A stretch of DNA of 39,397 nt. Origin: a bacterium (GTDB taxonomy: Bacteria; Oederibacteriota; PGYV01). The position numbers and the translations under genes were made by a program. Of the stretch, positions 7,673 to 16,034 are shown piece by piece. The notes below the pieces were generated by a model, which was not told the DNA's origin, ran no database searches, and saw only the letters and a program-made list of their open reading frames with translations. The stretch spans positions 1-39,397 of the forward strand of contig JAKQNO010000062.1 of the NCBI GenBank assembly GCA_029565735.1, in the 5' to 3' direction. How positions within the stretch are numbered: position 1 is the first letter of the stretch; each line of letters opens with the position of its first letter.

Positions 7673-8704
7673 TTATTTTATTGGACTGTTTTTCCGGGAT
7701 TTGATTTTAAAAATATCAGCCCTGACAGGAAGTATATAATACAAGATAAAAAATATTAAAGCCCACAGCAAAAATACCGTGTAATTTTCCTCGTACTTTA
7801 CCTGTTCTTTTTTGTTTTTGTTCTTTTCCATCAGATACGTGTCGTCTTTTATCTTTCTAAACGCGCCTGAATCCGTTATCCTGTAGAATTTCCCCCCGGT
7901 AATTCCTGCAATCTGCCTTAGCTCGCTGTCATCAAGTTTGGATATGACTTCACTGCCTTTGTAAATTTTGTAATAAATCCTTCCCCACGCGTCGCGGCCT
8001 TCCGGTATTTTTCCGCCTTCTTTTGTCCCGACGCCTACAGTATATATCCTTATCCCCTTTTCAGCCGCGTATCTGGCGGCCGATATGGGGTCGCCGCCTT
8101 CGGTATTTTCCCCGTCGGTTATAAGTATCAGTATTTTGGATTTCCCGCCCTTGGACTGCAGCCGGTCAACCGAACTTTTTATTGAAGCGTCAAGCGCGGT
8201 GCCGTCTTTTGACAGCATCCCGGGGTACAGCCCGTCAATGATAAGGTTTAATGTTTCATAATCAAGGGTAAGCGGGCACTGTATAAAATCCACACCGGCA
8301 AAGGTCATCATGCCCACCCTGTCGCCCGCAAGGGAGTTTATAAAATCATGCAGCCCCTTTTTTACGACTTCCATCCTGTTTGGCTGCATATCAACGGCGC
8401 CCATACTGGAAGAAACGTCCATTGCTATCATGATGTCAATGCCCGACGCTTCATTTACAAACGGTATGGGCTTGCCCTGCGGCCTGGCAAGTGCTATAAC
8501 AAGAAGCGCCATACCGGCAAAAAGCAAAACATACTTCAACGCCACCAGCCTGTAATCCGCCGGCGTCAGTACGCTTTTTGCCGTGTTTTTATCGGCAAAA
8601 CCCATGATATTGCGCATTATCCTAAATACCCTGTATCCAAGGTAAGCGCATATAGGCACCACAGCTATCAGGACTAATAATGCCTTTTCATTTCCAAAGT
8701 TCAA
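7673..8704 (-). CDS. BatB-like von Willebrand A domain membrane protein
   Basis: The 343-residue protein has hydrophobic segments at about 8-25, 53-73 and near 310-335, with a VWA domain between the second and third. The MIDAS metal site reads DVSSS at 96-100, followed by the DGTA and ITDGENTEG elements that complete it. It is the last gene of a moxR-DUF58-VWA-VWA operon, the arrangement called Bat (Bacteroides aerotolerance). Members act at the inner membrane in envelope or oxidative stress tolerance, probably under control of the MoxR ATPase. It is a diverged paralogue of the preceding gene, which ends 28 bases upstream. Confidence 0.85.
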   Translation of the reverse strand: MNFGNEKALLVLIAVVPICAYLGYRVFRIMRNIMGFADKNTAKSVLTPADYRLVALKYVLLFAGMALLVIALARPQGKPIPFVNEASGIDIMIAMDVSSSMGAVDMQPNRMEVVKKGLHDFINSLAGDRVGMMTFAGVDFIQCPLTLDYETLNLIIDGLYPGMLSKDGTALDASIKSSVDRLQSKGGKSKILILITDGENTEGGDPISAARYAAEKGIRIYTVGVGTKEGGKIPEGRDAWGRIYYKIYKGSEVISKLDDSELRQIAGITGGKFYRITDSGAFRKIKDDTYLMEKNKNKKEQVKYEENYTVFLLWALIFFILYYILPVRADIFKIKSRKNSPIK

Positions 8705-8732
8705 AACATTCTCCTTTTTCCCGGTACAGAGG

Positions 8733-9731
8733 TTAAATTCTTAATAATTTTAACGCTTCAAGCAGCAGCGCCAAAAGAAGCAGAATCACGCCCGCAATTA
8801 AAAAAGCGTAAAATTTGTCTTCGTGTTTTTCATAACTTTTTACCTTTATTTCCTGCTTTTCAAGCTGCGCTATTGTTTCATATATCCTCTGCAGGGCGTT
8901 ATTGTCAGTCGCCCTGAAATATTTGCCTCCGGTTATGCCTGCCACGCGCCCCAATGATTCTTCGTCCGGTTCTTCATACATTACCGGCCTTCCGTAATTG
9001 TCAACATAAGGGCGGCGGTTCCCGTAAATGTCAAAACCATAAGCCTGCGCCCCGCCTTTTTTTCCTATTCCGATTGTATAGATTTTTATACCCTTGTAAG
9101 CCGCAATCTTTGCCGCTTCATCAGGCGGCATTCCTTTATTGCTGCGCCCGTCTGTTATTACTATCATTACTTTTGAAGCGCCGGAATTTTCAAGCCTGTT
9201 TACGCCGTTTAATATGGCTTCCCCTACGGCGGTGCCGTCTATTTTTACCGTTTCAAAACCTATCTGTTCAACAAACGCGCGGATAATTTCATAATCATTC
9301 GTAAGCGGGCACTGGGTAAAACTTTTTCCGGCGAACACCACCATACCCACCCTGTCGTTTTTTAACCCTGACACAAAATCATTTATCACCTTTTTTGCCG
9401 CTTCAAGCCTGTTGGGCTTTAAGTCGTCCGCCTGCATGCTTCCGGAAACATCCAGCACGGTTATGATATCAATACCTTTGATTATTTCTTCCGTCTCTTT
9501 TTTAACCGACTGCGGCCTTAAAAGCGCCGTAATTAAAAGCAGCACCGCGATTAATTTTAAAATATCAGGCAGAAATACATAAAAAGGCGTTATCGGTTTT
9601 TTAACGCTTATGCCCGTTATATTTGAATGTGTCACTTTTCCGCGGAATATAAGTTTTAAAACAAGCGCCGCCAGGAATATTGCCGCCATAATGGCAGCGG
9701 CTGGGATTAAATTTTCATTTTCAAACCTCAT
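8733..9731 (-). CDS. BatA-like von Willebrand A domain membrane protein
   Basis: A 332-residue relative of the next gene with the same plan: hydrophobic segments at about 9-29 and 51-71, a VWA domain with MIDAS residues DVSGS at 94-98 and ITDGRSNKG later, and a last membrane segment near 309-330. The VWA domain is expected outside the membrane, binding a partner through a metal ion. Its ATG overlaps the stop of the DUF58 gene by 4 bases (9728-9731), so translation is coupled. The long tyrosine-rich insertion at about 214-234 (YGFDIYGN, PYVDNYG) is also typical of BatA proteins. Confidence 0.87.
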   Translation of the reverse strand: MRFENENLIPAAAIMAAIFLAALVLKLIFRGKVTHSNITGISVKKPITPFYVFLPDILKLIAVLLLITALLRPQSVKKETEEIIKGIDIITVLDVSGSMQADDLKPNRLEAAKKVINDFVSGLKNDRVGMVVFAGKSFTQCPLTNDYEIIRAFVEQIGFETVKIDGTAVGEAILNGVNRLENSGASKVMIVITDGRSNKGMPPDEAAKIAAYKGIKIYTIGIGKKGGAQAYGFDIYGNRRPYVDNYGRPVMYEEPDEESLGRVAGITGGKYFRATDNNALQRIYETIAQLEKQEIKVKSYEKHEDKFYAFLIAGVILLLLALLLEALKLLRI

Positions 9732-10612
9732 CTTGAAAGCCTCTTCTCGCGCTTTTTGAAAAAAGAAACTATTTCATTCAGATACGGCCTTCCGCATTCA
9801 AGTTTTATGTAATCAACCCCCAAAGTTCTGAAAAGCCTGAATAATTTATCATCTTTTGCCCTCTGCAGTTTTAATGCCTTGGATTTGCCCGCCGTATCGG
9901 AAGTGTCAACCCACTGCGTCTGCCCCGTTTCAGGGTCAAAAAACGGCACTATCCCCATATCCGGCACTTCATATTCCGCGGGATCGCGCAGGACCGCGGC
10001 TATCACTTCGTGCCTGTGGCTTAATATTTTAAGCGGTTCTGATATGTCTTTATCATCAAGAAAGTCAGACACAATGAATACAGTGCTTTTCTTTTTAAGA
10101 GCGTGCACAAGGTGCATGATGGCCGCGCTGATGTCCGTGCCTTTGTTTTTATTTTCGTGATATACAATCTCGCGCAGGATTCTTAAAACGTGTTTTTTTC
10201 CTTTTTTAGGCGGGATATATTTTTCAGGAACAGATGTAAATCCAAGCAGCCCGACCCTGTCGCTGTTTATCGCGGCGGCAAACGCAAGAGCCGCGGTAAA
10301 ATCAAGCATAAGGCCGCTTTTTAAGGTCTGCCTGGTTCCAAAATTTAAAGAACCGCTTAAGTCAGCGGCAAAAACAACCTGCATTTCGCGTTCTTCTATA
10401 AAAGTTTTAATATACGGCGCGTTCATCCTTGCGGTGACGTTCCAGTCAATGACCCTTACGTCATCACCCGGATTATATTCACGCACTTCGGTGAATTCTA
10501 TGCCGCGGCCCTTGAATGATGACAGGTATTCTCCCTGAAGTTCGGTGTTCACAAGGTGCTTTGCCGTTATCTCTATTTTCTTGATTCGTTTCAGGATATC
10601 TTTTGAAATCAT
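9728..10612 (-). CDS. DUF58 / VWA-like protein of the Bat operon
   Basis: A 294-residue soluble protein. The DUF58 core is EVREYNPGDDVRVIDWNVTA at 42-61, followed by a VWA-like fold with a MIDAS-type DLSGS at 84-88. DUF58 proteins almost always sit between a MoxR ATPase and BatA, as here. They are thought to form a cytoplasmic link between the ATPase and the membrane VWA proteins, though the biochemistry is not settled. The gap from moxR is 20 bases, and the batA-like gene overlaps its end. Confidence 0.88.
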   Translation of the reverse strand: MISKDILKRIKKIEITAKHLVNTELQGEYLSSFKGRGIEFTEVREYNPGDDVRVIDWNVTARMNAPYIKTFIEEREMQVVFAADLSGSLNFGTRQTLKSGLMLDFTAALAFAAAINSDRVGLLGFTSVPEKYIPPKKGKKHVLRILREIVYHENKNKGTDISAAIMHLVHALKKKSTVFIVSDFLDDKDISEPLKILSHRHEVIAAVLRDPAEYEVPDMGIVPFFDPETGQTQWVDTSDTAGKSKALKLQRAKDDKLFRLFRTLGVDYIKLECGRPYLNEIVSFFKKREKRLSR

Positions 10613-10632
10613 CTGGCGGCCCTTTTACTTCA

Positions 10633-11616
10633 TTACGGGACTTTAATTTTGTTTATTATCTGAGTTATTACATCGTCTGATTTTACTTCCTCGGCTTCCG
10701 CTTCATAGGAAAGAATTATCCTGTGCCTTAATACGTCATAGGCGCACTCTTTGATGTCATCCGGCGAGACATAACCCCTGCCGTCCATAAAAGCCAACGC
10801 TTTCGCGCAGAGAATAAGGCTTATGGACGCCCTTGGCGAACAGCCGTATTCTATAAGATGGGAAAGCTTAAGCTTGTGTTCTTCGGGATTGCGCGTGGCA
10901 AATACTATGTCAGTGACATAATCCTTTATGCTGTCATCCACAAAAATTGAATCAACCGTTTCCCTCATTTCAAGAATATCTTTCGGCTTTAATACCCTTT
11001 CAGCTTTTACTTCGGTTCCGGATGTCATCCTTGTAAGAATTTCTTTTTCCTCTTCTTTTGTCGGATATCCGATTATGGTTTTCATAAGGAACCTGTCAAC
11101 CTGCGCTTCGGGAAGCGGGTACGTGCCTTCTGTTTCTATAGGGTTCTGTGTTGCCATGACCACAAACGGCTCATCAAGCTTAAAAGTTTTGTCGCCTATT
11201 GTCACCTGTTTTTCCTGCATGGCTTCCAGAAGGGCGGACTGCACTTTGGCAGGGGCCCTGTTTATTTCGTCAGCCAGTATTATGTTCGCGAAAACAGGCC
11301 CCTGTGAAACTGTAAACTCGCCTGTTTTAATATTGTATATCCTTGTGCCTGTCAGATCCGCCGGCAGCAAATCCGGAGTAAACTGAATGCGGGAGAACGA
11401 AGCCTGTATTGTGCCCGCAAGCGTTTTTACCGCAAGGGTTTTTGCAAGGCCGGGTACGCCTTCAAGCAGTATGTGGCCCCTGCATAAAAGCCCGGTTATA
11501 AGCGAACGGACCATATGTTTCTGTCCCACGATTACTTTTTCCGTTTCATCAAAAACTGTTTGAATCTTCTCTGACAGTTCTTTGTCCTTTGCCGACAGTT
11601 TTACGACTTTTGCCAT
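10633..11616 (-). CDS. moxR: MoxR-family AAA+ ATPase
   Basis: A 327-residue AAA+ protein with Walker A GVPGLAKT at 53-60, Walker B ILADEINRAP at 113-122, the sensor 1 stretch MATQNPIETEGTYPLPEAQ and the arginine-bearing QVDRF. MoxR ATPases act as chaperones that insert metals or remodel VWA-domain partners, and the three genes downstream encode those partners. The ATG at 11616 follows GGAGG by 8 bases. No convincing promoter is visible in the repeat-filled 200 bases upstream, so the operon's control is unclear. Confidence 0.92.
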   Translation of the reverse strand: MAKVVKLSAKDKELSEKIQTVFDETEKVIVGQKHMVRSLITGLLCRGHILLEGVPGLAKTLAVKTLAGTIQASFSRIQFTPDLLPADLTGTRIYNIKTGEFTVSQGPVFANIILADEINRAPAKVQSALLEAMQEKQVTIGDKTFKLDEPFVVMATQNPIETEGTYPLPEAQVDRFLMKTIIGYPTKEEEKEILTRMTSGTEVKAERVLKPKDILEMRETVDSIFVDDSIKDYVTDIVFATRNPEEHKLKLSHLIEYGCSPRASISLILCAKALAFMDGRGYVSPDDIKECAYDVLRHRIILSYEAEAEEVKSDDVITQIINKIKVP

Positions 11617-11670
11617 TTCACATTCCTCCGTACGATATTGGTGTTATTTCAGCCGATCTGTCCCCGCCTG

Positions 11671-11729
11671 CTTACGCTTGTAAACTCGCTTCAGCGCGGG
11701 GATTTCCGCTCGCAAGCTCGCTCCAACCG
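11671..11729 (+). repeat. 59-bp dispersed repeat, copy A
   Basis: The element starts CTTACGCTTGTAAACTCGC and ends GCTCGCTCCAACCG. It matches a segment at 13691-13750 in the opposite orientation over its whole length; most differences fall in the middle octet. It holds small dyads (TTAC-GCTT-GTAA and repeated GCTCGC) and has no coding capacity. An 8-bp tandem array follows shortly. Confidence 0.75.
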
Positions 11730-11745
11730 CACCCTAAAGGGTGCG
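11728..11745. other. Intergenic hairpin
   Basis: CGCACCC (11728-11734), loop TAAA, GGGTGCG (11739-11745): a perfect 7-bp stem joining the 59-bp repeat to the octamer array. No T-run follows on either strand, so it is not a standard intrinsic terminator. Confidence 0.6.
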
Positions 11746-11752
11746 CCTACCA

Positions 11753-11820
11753 AACCTTCCGACCTTCCGACCCTCCGACCTTCTGACCTTCCGACCCTCT
11801 GACCTTCCTTCCGTCCCTCG
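11753..11820 (+). repeat. Degenerate 8-bp tandem repeat array (locus 1)
   Basis: Seven octamers in phase from 11753 (AACCTTCC, GACCTTCC, GACCCTCC, GACCTTCT, GACCTTCC, GACCCTCT, GACCTTCC), then a 4-base TTCC and a last octamer GTCCCTCG ending at 11820. The array touches the stop codon of the L,D-transpeptidase gene at 11821. Consensus is about RAYCYTCY; the complementary, mRNA-sense strand is purine-rich. Confidence 0.85.
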
Positions 11821-12570
11821 TTATCTTATTACCACCTTCATCCCTTCCTTAACATACCACGACAGTTCTATGATATCGGAATTCCTTAACCTTACGCAGC
11901 CCTGCGAAGCGTTATGCCCGATTGACACCGGGTCATTTGTGCCGTGAATTGCTATTCCGCCGCCAATTTCCGCGTACGTGCCATCTTCATTTTTCGGCAC
12001 AAGGCCTTCCCTCACGGCTTTATAATATTTTTTATAATCCTTTGCTGTCGGGAAGTTCAGCCTCATAAAAACAGGCCCGTAAGAATTATCACCAAGGTCA
12101 TTATTTGTCCCGTATCTTGTATAACCGTCTTTTGCCCTGTAAAATGTCTTATTCAGCGCCTTAAGGTTTTCCATTCCTTCAATATATTTTTTTTGCAGAG
12201 ACCTGAGTTTTTCTTTTGCTTCAGCGCTTTCTTCGCCGCTCAAAACCGCATCTTTAACCCTCTCTTTGGCAAGCGCCAGCTGCCACGGCTCCATTATGGA
12301 ATAAATCTCCGTTATCCTGTACTCTCCGGCAGGCGTGCACATGTCTTTCTGATAAACTTTATCAGCGCCGCCCGAACCTGACGCGATGTCATATGTCAGA
12401 AGAACTTCCAGCGCGGATGACATAAGATAAAGTTTTTTTGCCGGTTTATCCACATAAATAACATGTGTATCGCCTTCCTCTAAAAATTCCTTCAGGAAGT
12501 CAAAATTAGACGCATGAACAGCCGTAAAAGCTGCCGCTATAAGGGAAAATAGGAGTATTGCGCGCTTCAT
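11821..12570 (-). CDS. L,D-transpeptidase (YkuD domain), exported
   Basis: A 249-residue protein. After a signal peptide of about 20 residues (MKRAILLFSLIAAAF...), a YkuD catalytic domain is interrupted by a helical insertion (about 90-145) and ends with the active-site elements AIHGT (His 209) and SQGCVRLRN, whose cysteine (225) is the nucleophile. Such enzymes make 3-3 peptidoglycan cross-links or attach proteins to the wall in the periplasm. I take the ATG at 12570, one base after the deaminase stop, over an in-frame TTG 9 bases upstream. The octamer array abuts its stop. Confidence 0.9.
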   Translation of the reverse strand: MKRAILLFSLIAAAFTAVHASNFDFLKEFLEEGDTHVIYVDKPAKKLYLMSSALEVLLTYDIASGSGGADKVYQKDMCTPAGEYRITEIYSIMEPWQLALAKERVKDAVLSGEESAEAKEKLRSLQKKYIEGMENLKALNKTFYRAKDGYTRYGTNNDLGDNSYGPVFMRLNFPTAKDYKKYYKAVREGLVPKNEDGTYAEIGGGIAIHGTNDPVSIGHNASQGCVRLRNSDIIELSWYVKEGMKVVIR

Positions 12571-12571
12571 A

Positions 12572-13600
12572 TTAATCAAGCACGGATATCGTGAGCTCCG
12601 GCCTTTTTACCACGCAGAATTCAACTCCGGCTTCGGCAAAAAGGTCCTGATAACTTTTGTCAGGATAATGGTTTGCGGTCACGAACCTTTTAATTTTTGC
12701 GTTTACCACCATCTTGGCGCAGATAATGCACGGAGAGTGCGTGCAGTACACAGTGGCACCCTGGGTTCCGCCGCCGTGAAGCGCGGCCTGTATGATGGCG
12801 TTTTGTTCGGCATGAATGGCGCGGCATATTTCATGGCGCGTGCCTGATGCTATGCCCATCTGGTCGCGCAGGCAGCCAAGTTCTGTGCAGTCCTTTACCC
12901 CCGCCGCCGCCCCGTTATAACCGGTGGAAACAACGTAATTATTTTTTACAATTACCGCTCCCACATGGTGGCGCAGGCAGGTGGAACGTTCCGCGACAAG
13001 ATAAGCCATCTTCATAAAATATTCATCCCAGGAAGGGCGCGAATACGGCTTATACTCCAGTTCCTTAAGTATGGAATCCAGCTTCCCTGTAAGCTGTTCA
13101 AATGTGCCGGAATTGTCAATTTTTATATCCGCCATATCATAACAGCGGGAAAGCTGCTGCGACTTTTCATCGGCTGTATTCTCTTTTTCCTCTTTTTTTA
13201 TGAATTCTTCAAGCGTGGCCGCGTCTCCCGGGCGGGCGCGTTTAAGCGACCTTTCAAAACGCGTTTTTACGTCGGCGCTGATTCCGATAAGCTTAAAACC
13301 CGGAAGGTTTTTTCTTAATTCTTCAATCTCATAGACGTTTCTTATGCTGTCAATAACCGCCTGAGGAGAATTTTTTATTTTCTTTATTGTCCTTGCCGCA
13401 AGCACCGCGGCGCCTTCATTCTGCCTTAATTCATTTCCTATTATTATAAGATTATCCCTGACCGGCTCTTTACCCCTTGCCTTTGCTTCATCCCGCAGAA
13501 TGTCGGATAATGAAGATGCGGTGAATTTTTTTTGTTCAACAAGATATTTTATCGCCTCGCCCTTGCCTGACGCGTTAGGTCCCGTGAATCCAAGAAACAT
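12572..13600 (-). CDS. P-loop kinase-like / dCMP deaminase fusion
   Basis: A 342-residue two-domain protein. The N-terminal domain (1 to about 180) is a P-loop NTPase with GPNASGKGE at 7-15, resembling nucleotide or dephospho-CoA kinases. The C-terminal domain (about 190-342) is a zinc deoxycytidylate deaminase with the catalytic HAEQ at 263-266 and SPCIIC at 289-294, plus extra cysteines (208, 238, 243) that may form the second, structural zinc site. It should convert dCMP to dUMP. The two-domain order resembles the antiviral deaminase AvcD/DcdV, although this protein is shorter; a housekeeping role is the simpler reading. GAGGTGG precedes the ATG. Confidence 0.87.
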   Translation of the reverse strand: MFLGFTGPNASGKGEAIKYLVEQKKFTASSLSDILRDEAKARGKEPVRDNLIIIGNELRQNEGAAVLAARTIKKIKNSPQAVIDSIRNVYEIEELRKNLPGFKLIGISADVKTRFERSLKRARPGDAATLEEFIKKEEKENTADEKSQQLSRCYDMADIKIDNSGTFEQLTGKLDSILKELEYKPYSRPSWDEYFMKMAYLVAERSTCLRHHVGAVIVKNNYVVSTGYNGAAAGVKDCTELGCLRDQMGIASGTRHEICRAIHAEQNAIIQAALHGGGTQGATVYCTHSPCIICAKMVVNAKIKRFVTANHYPDKSYQDLFAEAGVEFCVVKRPELTISVLD

Positions 13601-13636
13601 ATGCCACCTCTTTCTTTTATTGCTTCCCTGGCAACC

Positions 13637-13664
13637 ATTATACTTATAGGATGATAATTATCAA
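13637..13664 (-). promoter_or_regulatory. Promoter with overlapping palindrome for the deaminase operon
   Basis: Minus strand TTGATA (13659-13664), 16-bp spacer, TATAAT (13637-13642). A perfect 12-bp palindrome, TGATAATTATCA (13652-13663), overlaps the -35 box and could be an operator; it resembles half of a Fur-type site. Confidence 0.55.
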
Positions 13665-13690
13665 TAGATAAAAATCTGAAACATGAGGGA

Positions 13691-13750
13691 CGGTTGGAGC
13701 GAGCCTGCGAAGCGAAAATCCCCGGGCTTACGCGAGTTTACGAGCGTAAG
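13691..13750 (-). repeat. 59-bp dispersed repeat, copy B
   Basis: Read on the minus strand it starts CTTACGCTCGTAAACTCGCG and ends GCTCGCTCCAACCG, matching copy A at 11671-11729 with one extra base. The first 24 bases can fold through CTTACGC and GCGTAAG. It lies in the 257-base gap between the deaminase and DUF89 genes, together with an octamer array. Confidence 0.75.
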
Positions 13751-13820
13751 TGTTAGGGGAAGGCACGTATGGTCGGCTAAAAACGAAAAAGGCAGAAACA
13801 AATATACGGATGGTCGGTTT

Positions 13821-13860
13821 AACCCTCTGTCCCTCTGACCTTCCGTCCCTCTGTCCCTCA
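13821..13860 (+). repeat. Degenerate 8-bp tandem repeat array (locus 2)
   Basis: Exactly five octamers: AACCCTCT, GTCCCTCT, GACCTTCC, GTCCCTCT, GTCCCTCA. The last three bases are the complement of the TGA stop of the DUF89 gene, so the array overlaps the end of a coding region. Isolated related words (ATGGTCGG) occur at 13768 and 13810. Confidence 0.8.
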
Positions 13861-14709
13861 TCCTTTCAAAAGTACAATCCCGCCAAGCGGTAATCCTGTG
13901 TGCTTGGCCACAACATCGCATTTAAGTTTAAGCAGATAGAACGCGGGTACGGGCTCTCCGTAAAGCGATTCAAAATTACCCTGCCCTTTGCTTATTATCA
14001 TCCCCGCGGAATAGAAACGCCTTTTAAAATCATCCGAAGCGTATTCAAGGACAATTCCCGGGGAATCCGCGCCGGAAGAGATTACATCCGCGGTTTTATC
14101 AATACCCGCAAACACCGCGTCATGAAAAAGCGCGTCATTCAGAATAGGGCTTTCTTTTATTACATAAGTTATCTTTGTGCCGTAAATGCGCTTTATTTCC
14201 TCAATCAGTATCCTGTCAAACACGGTTTCCCCGGTATTGTCGCCAAGGTATAAAACTTCCTTATTCGCGGACAGCGCTTCCTTAAACGCGGCGTAATCCA
14301 GAACCGCAAACTGCTTTGTCATTACATCATTAAGGTCCGCTTCAAGGTCAAATTCAAGCTGCGCGCCAAAATCAATAACATTGCCGGCAATAGCCGCCCT
14401 TATCGCGGTTAAAAGCGGGTCATCGGATTTGGCAACCCTTAATTTCATTGAATCAAACATGGACATGGCGATGTGGTTGTATTTTTCTTTAATATCAAGG
14501 TAAGGGTCGGGGTTGCCCAGCTCTGCCCTTATTATCCTGTGCATGTTGCGGCTTATGTGCGGGGGATTATTATTTATATCAACGTTTTTTAAAAACTCTT
14601 CGGCAAGGGCTGCGGCCTTCATTACTTTTGCTTCATCAGCACCGGCAAGGCGCGATGCCTGTATGGCCTGCCTTAACAGGCACGGCAGGCATTCGGGATA
14701 TGTTTTCAT
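13858..14709 (-). CDS. DUF89/ARMT1-like damage-control phosphatase
   Basis: A 283-residue member of the DUF89 metal-dependent phosphatases. The N-terminal CLPC pair (residues 7 and 10) is typical of the prokaryotic subgroup. The core motif GDNTGE at 156-161 supplies metal ligands, and AGNVIDFG at 108-115 is also conserved. Family members hydrolyse damaged or unwanted phosphometabolites such as sugar phosphates; the substrate here is unknown. It is the last gene of a four-gene run after a radical SAM protein, with a 34-base gap. Its stop codon is part of the octamer repeat. Confidence 0.85.
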   Translation of the reverse strand: MKTYPECLPCLLRQAIQASRLAGADEAKVMKAAALAEEFLKNVDINNNPPHISRNMHRIIRAELGNPDPYLDIKEKYNHIAMSMFDSMKLRVAKSDDPLLTAIRAAIAGNVIDFGAQLEFDLEADLNDVMTKQFAVLDYAAFKEALSANKEVLYLGDNTGETVFDRILIEEIKRIYGTKITYVIKESPILNDALFHDAVFAGIDKTADVISSGADSPGIVLEYASDDFKRRFYSAGMIISKGQGNFESLYGEPVPAFYLLKLKCDVVAKHTGLPLGGIVLLKG

Positions 14710-14743
14710 ATTATTGCTCCGGGACGTGTACAGGCGCTCATAT

Positions 14744-15679
14744 TCAGCCCTGTTTGCCCAGGAAAAATTCCTTTCCGTCCCTTACAGTCTTTTCCACAAC
14801 GCCGTCATATTCAAGTTCCCATAAAAGTTCCTGCGCTTCGGCTTCGCTTACGTTCAGCATAAGGCTTGCCTCCTGCGCGGATACGGGCCTTAGCCTTGTG
14901 CTTTCATAAATAATGCTTTTTAACTCCTGTTCCTGCGCTTCTATCCTGGCGCCGGAATAACCGGAGACAGCTTCCGCTTTGGGGCCAAGTATCAGGCACG
15001 CGCGTTTTGCCGCGTCCGAGTCAACGGGTTTGGCGTATTCTTCCGCGCCTGCGCGCGCCACCGTATTTAACTGAATTTTTTCTATGTTATCAAGCTCATT
15101 GATAAACCTGCGCATTTCAAAGAGCTCCTGCAGGCTGTCGTTAATGCCTTCAACAAGAAGTATTTCCAGAAATATCCTGCCCTTAAAACTGAAACAAAAT
15201 TCCTTAAGCCCGTGCAGCATTGTTTCAAAACTTACCCCCGCTGCCGGCCTGTTAACCTTCAGAAAAGTATTTTTTGTGGCGGCGTCAAATGAAGGCACCA
15301 CAATATCCGCTCCGGACAGCGCATCCCTTACTTCCGGAAGGTATAAAAGCACCCCGTTTGTCAGCACAGCCACTTTACACGGCGATATCTTTTTGGCTTT
15401 TTCTATCATTTCTTTTAAGTTAAGGGCAAGCGTCGGCTCTCCGGCGCCGGAAAACGTCACCACATCAGCTTTGCCGCCGTTTTTAAAATACGCTTCCAGC
15501 TCCGCCGCCACATCCTCTGTTTTTACAAATAACCCGCGCTGATTTGAAAGCGAAGCCCCTTCTGTCCTGCCAAGCTCGCAATATACGCAGTTTAAGTTGC
15601 AGTGCTTCTTTCCAAGCAGGTCAACGCCAAGAGACAGGCCAAGCCTTCTTGAAGCCACCGGTCCGAATATATACTTCAT
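14744..15679 (-). CDS. Radical SAM protein with C-terminal winged-helix-like domain
   Basis: A 311-residue radical S-adenosylmethionine enzyme. The 4Fe-4S motif is C-x3-C-x2-C in HCNLNCVYC (cysteines 27, 31, 34), and FSGAGEPTL is the GGE-like SAM contact. The N-terminus (FGPVASRRLGLSLGVD) is typical of a group of uncharacterised radical SAM proteins common in archaea and anaerobes. About 60 C-terminal residues (SAQEASLMLNVSEAEAQELL) look like a winged helix. The substrate is unknown; the neighbours do not point to one pathway. Confidence 0.85.
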   Translation of the reverse strand: MKYIFGPVASRRLGLSLGVDLLGKKHCNLNCVYCELGRTEGASLSNQRGLFVKTEDVAAELEAYFKNGGKADVVTFSGAGEPTLALNLKEMIEKAKKISPCKVAVLTNGVLLYLPEVRDALSGADIVVPSFDAATKNTFLKVNRPAAGVSFETMLHGLKEFCFSFKGRIFLEILLVEGINDSLQELFEMRRFINELDNIEKIQLNTVARAGAEEYAKPVDSDAAKRACLILGPKAEAVSGYSGARIEAQEQELKSIIYESTRLRPVSAQEASLMLNVSEAEAQELLWELEYDGVVEKTVRDGKEFFLGKQG

Positions 15680-15696
15680 TTTTCCCCCGCTGCTTT

Positions 15697-16011
15697 TTAT
15701 TTTTTGTATCTTACCTTGTCGCCAAGCGATTTTACTTTTTTCTCCATAGTCACACCGTGAATATCGCGCCTGTCGTCTATTTTTATTGTCACCACAACCC
15801 TCTGCACGTCAATATCCGAAAAAACCTCTTCGTGCATGGTGCGCGCGTATTCATAAAGGTCTTTAACGTCAGCTTCAACAACCGTCCCCATGGGGCAGAT
15901 ATGGTATTTTACCCCGTTTTCCTGAAGTATCTTTATCGCCTTTACCAGATACTCGCTTACCGACGTTTTATTGGTTCCTATTGGAACAATTGAAATATCC
16001 ATTATTGCCAT
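15697..16011 (-). CDS. MTH1187/YkoF-like thiamine-binding family protein
   Basis: A 104-residue protein of the MTH1187 (DUF77) family, recognisable from ISIVPIGTNKTSVSEYL near the start and the central HICPMGTVVEAD. Structures in this family form tetramers, and some related proteins bind thiamine or hydroxymethylpyrimidine; the role here is not proven. The frame stays open upstream to 16101, but the ATG at 16011 follows AGGAGG by 6 bases and gives the family's normal length. The radical SAM gene starts 17 bases after its stop. Confidence 0.88.
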   Translation of the reverse strand: MAIMDISIVPIGTNKTSVSEYLVKAIKILQENGVKYHICPMGTVVEADVKDLYEYARTMHEEVFSDIDVQRVVVTIKIDDRRDIHGVTMEKKVKSLGDKVRYKK

Positions 16012-16034
16012 GACATTCCTCCTGACATTTAAAA

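Noticed and set aside
11589-11947. Overlapping frames through the octamer array, with proline/threonine/phenylalanine repeats
   Set aside because: They are only translations of the repeat DNA (PTFRPSD-type repeats) with no ribosome site and no protein features.
11753-13860. CRISPR array
   Set aside because: Units are 8 bp, directly tandem without spacers, and degenerate; there are no cas genes.
13661-13921. Minus-strand 86-aa frame starting inside the DUF89 gene
   Set aside because: It is the repeat DNA and the end of the DUF89 gene read in another frame; its sequence is low-complexity arginine/glycine text from the octamers.
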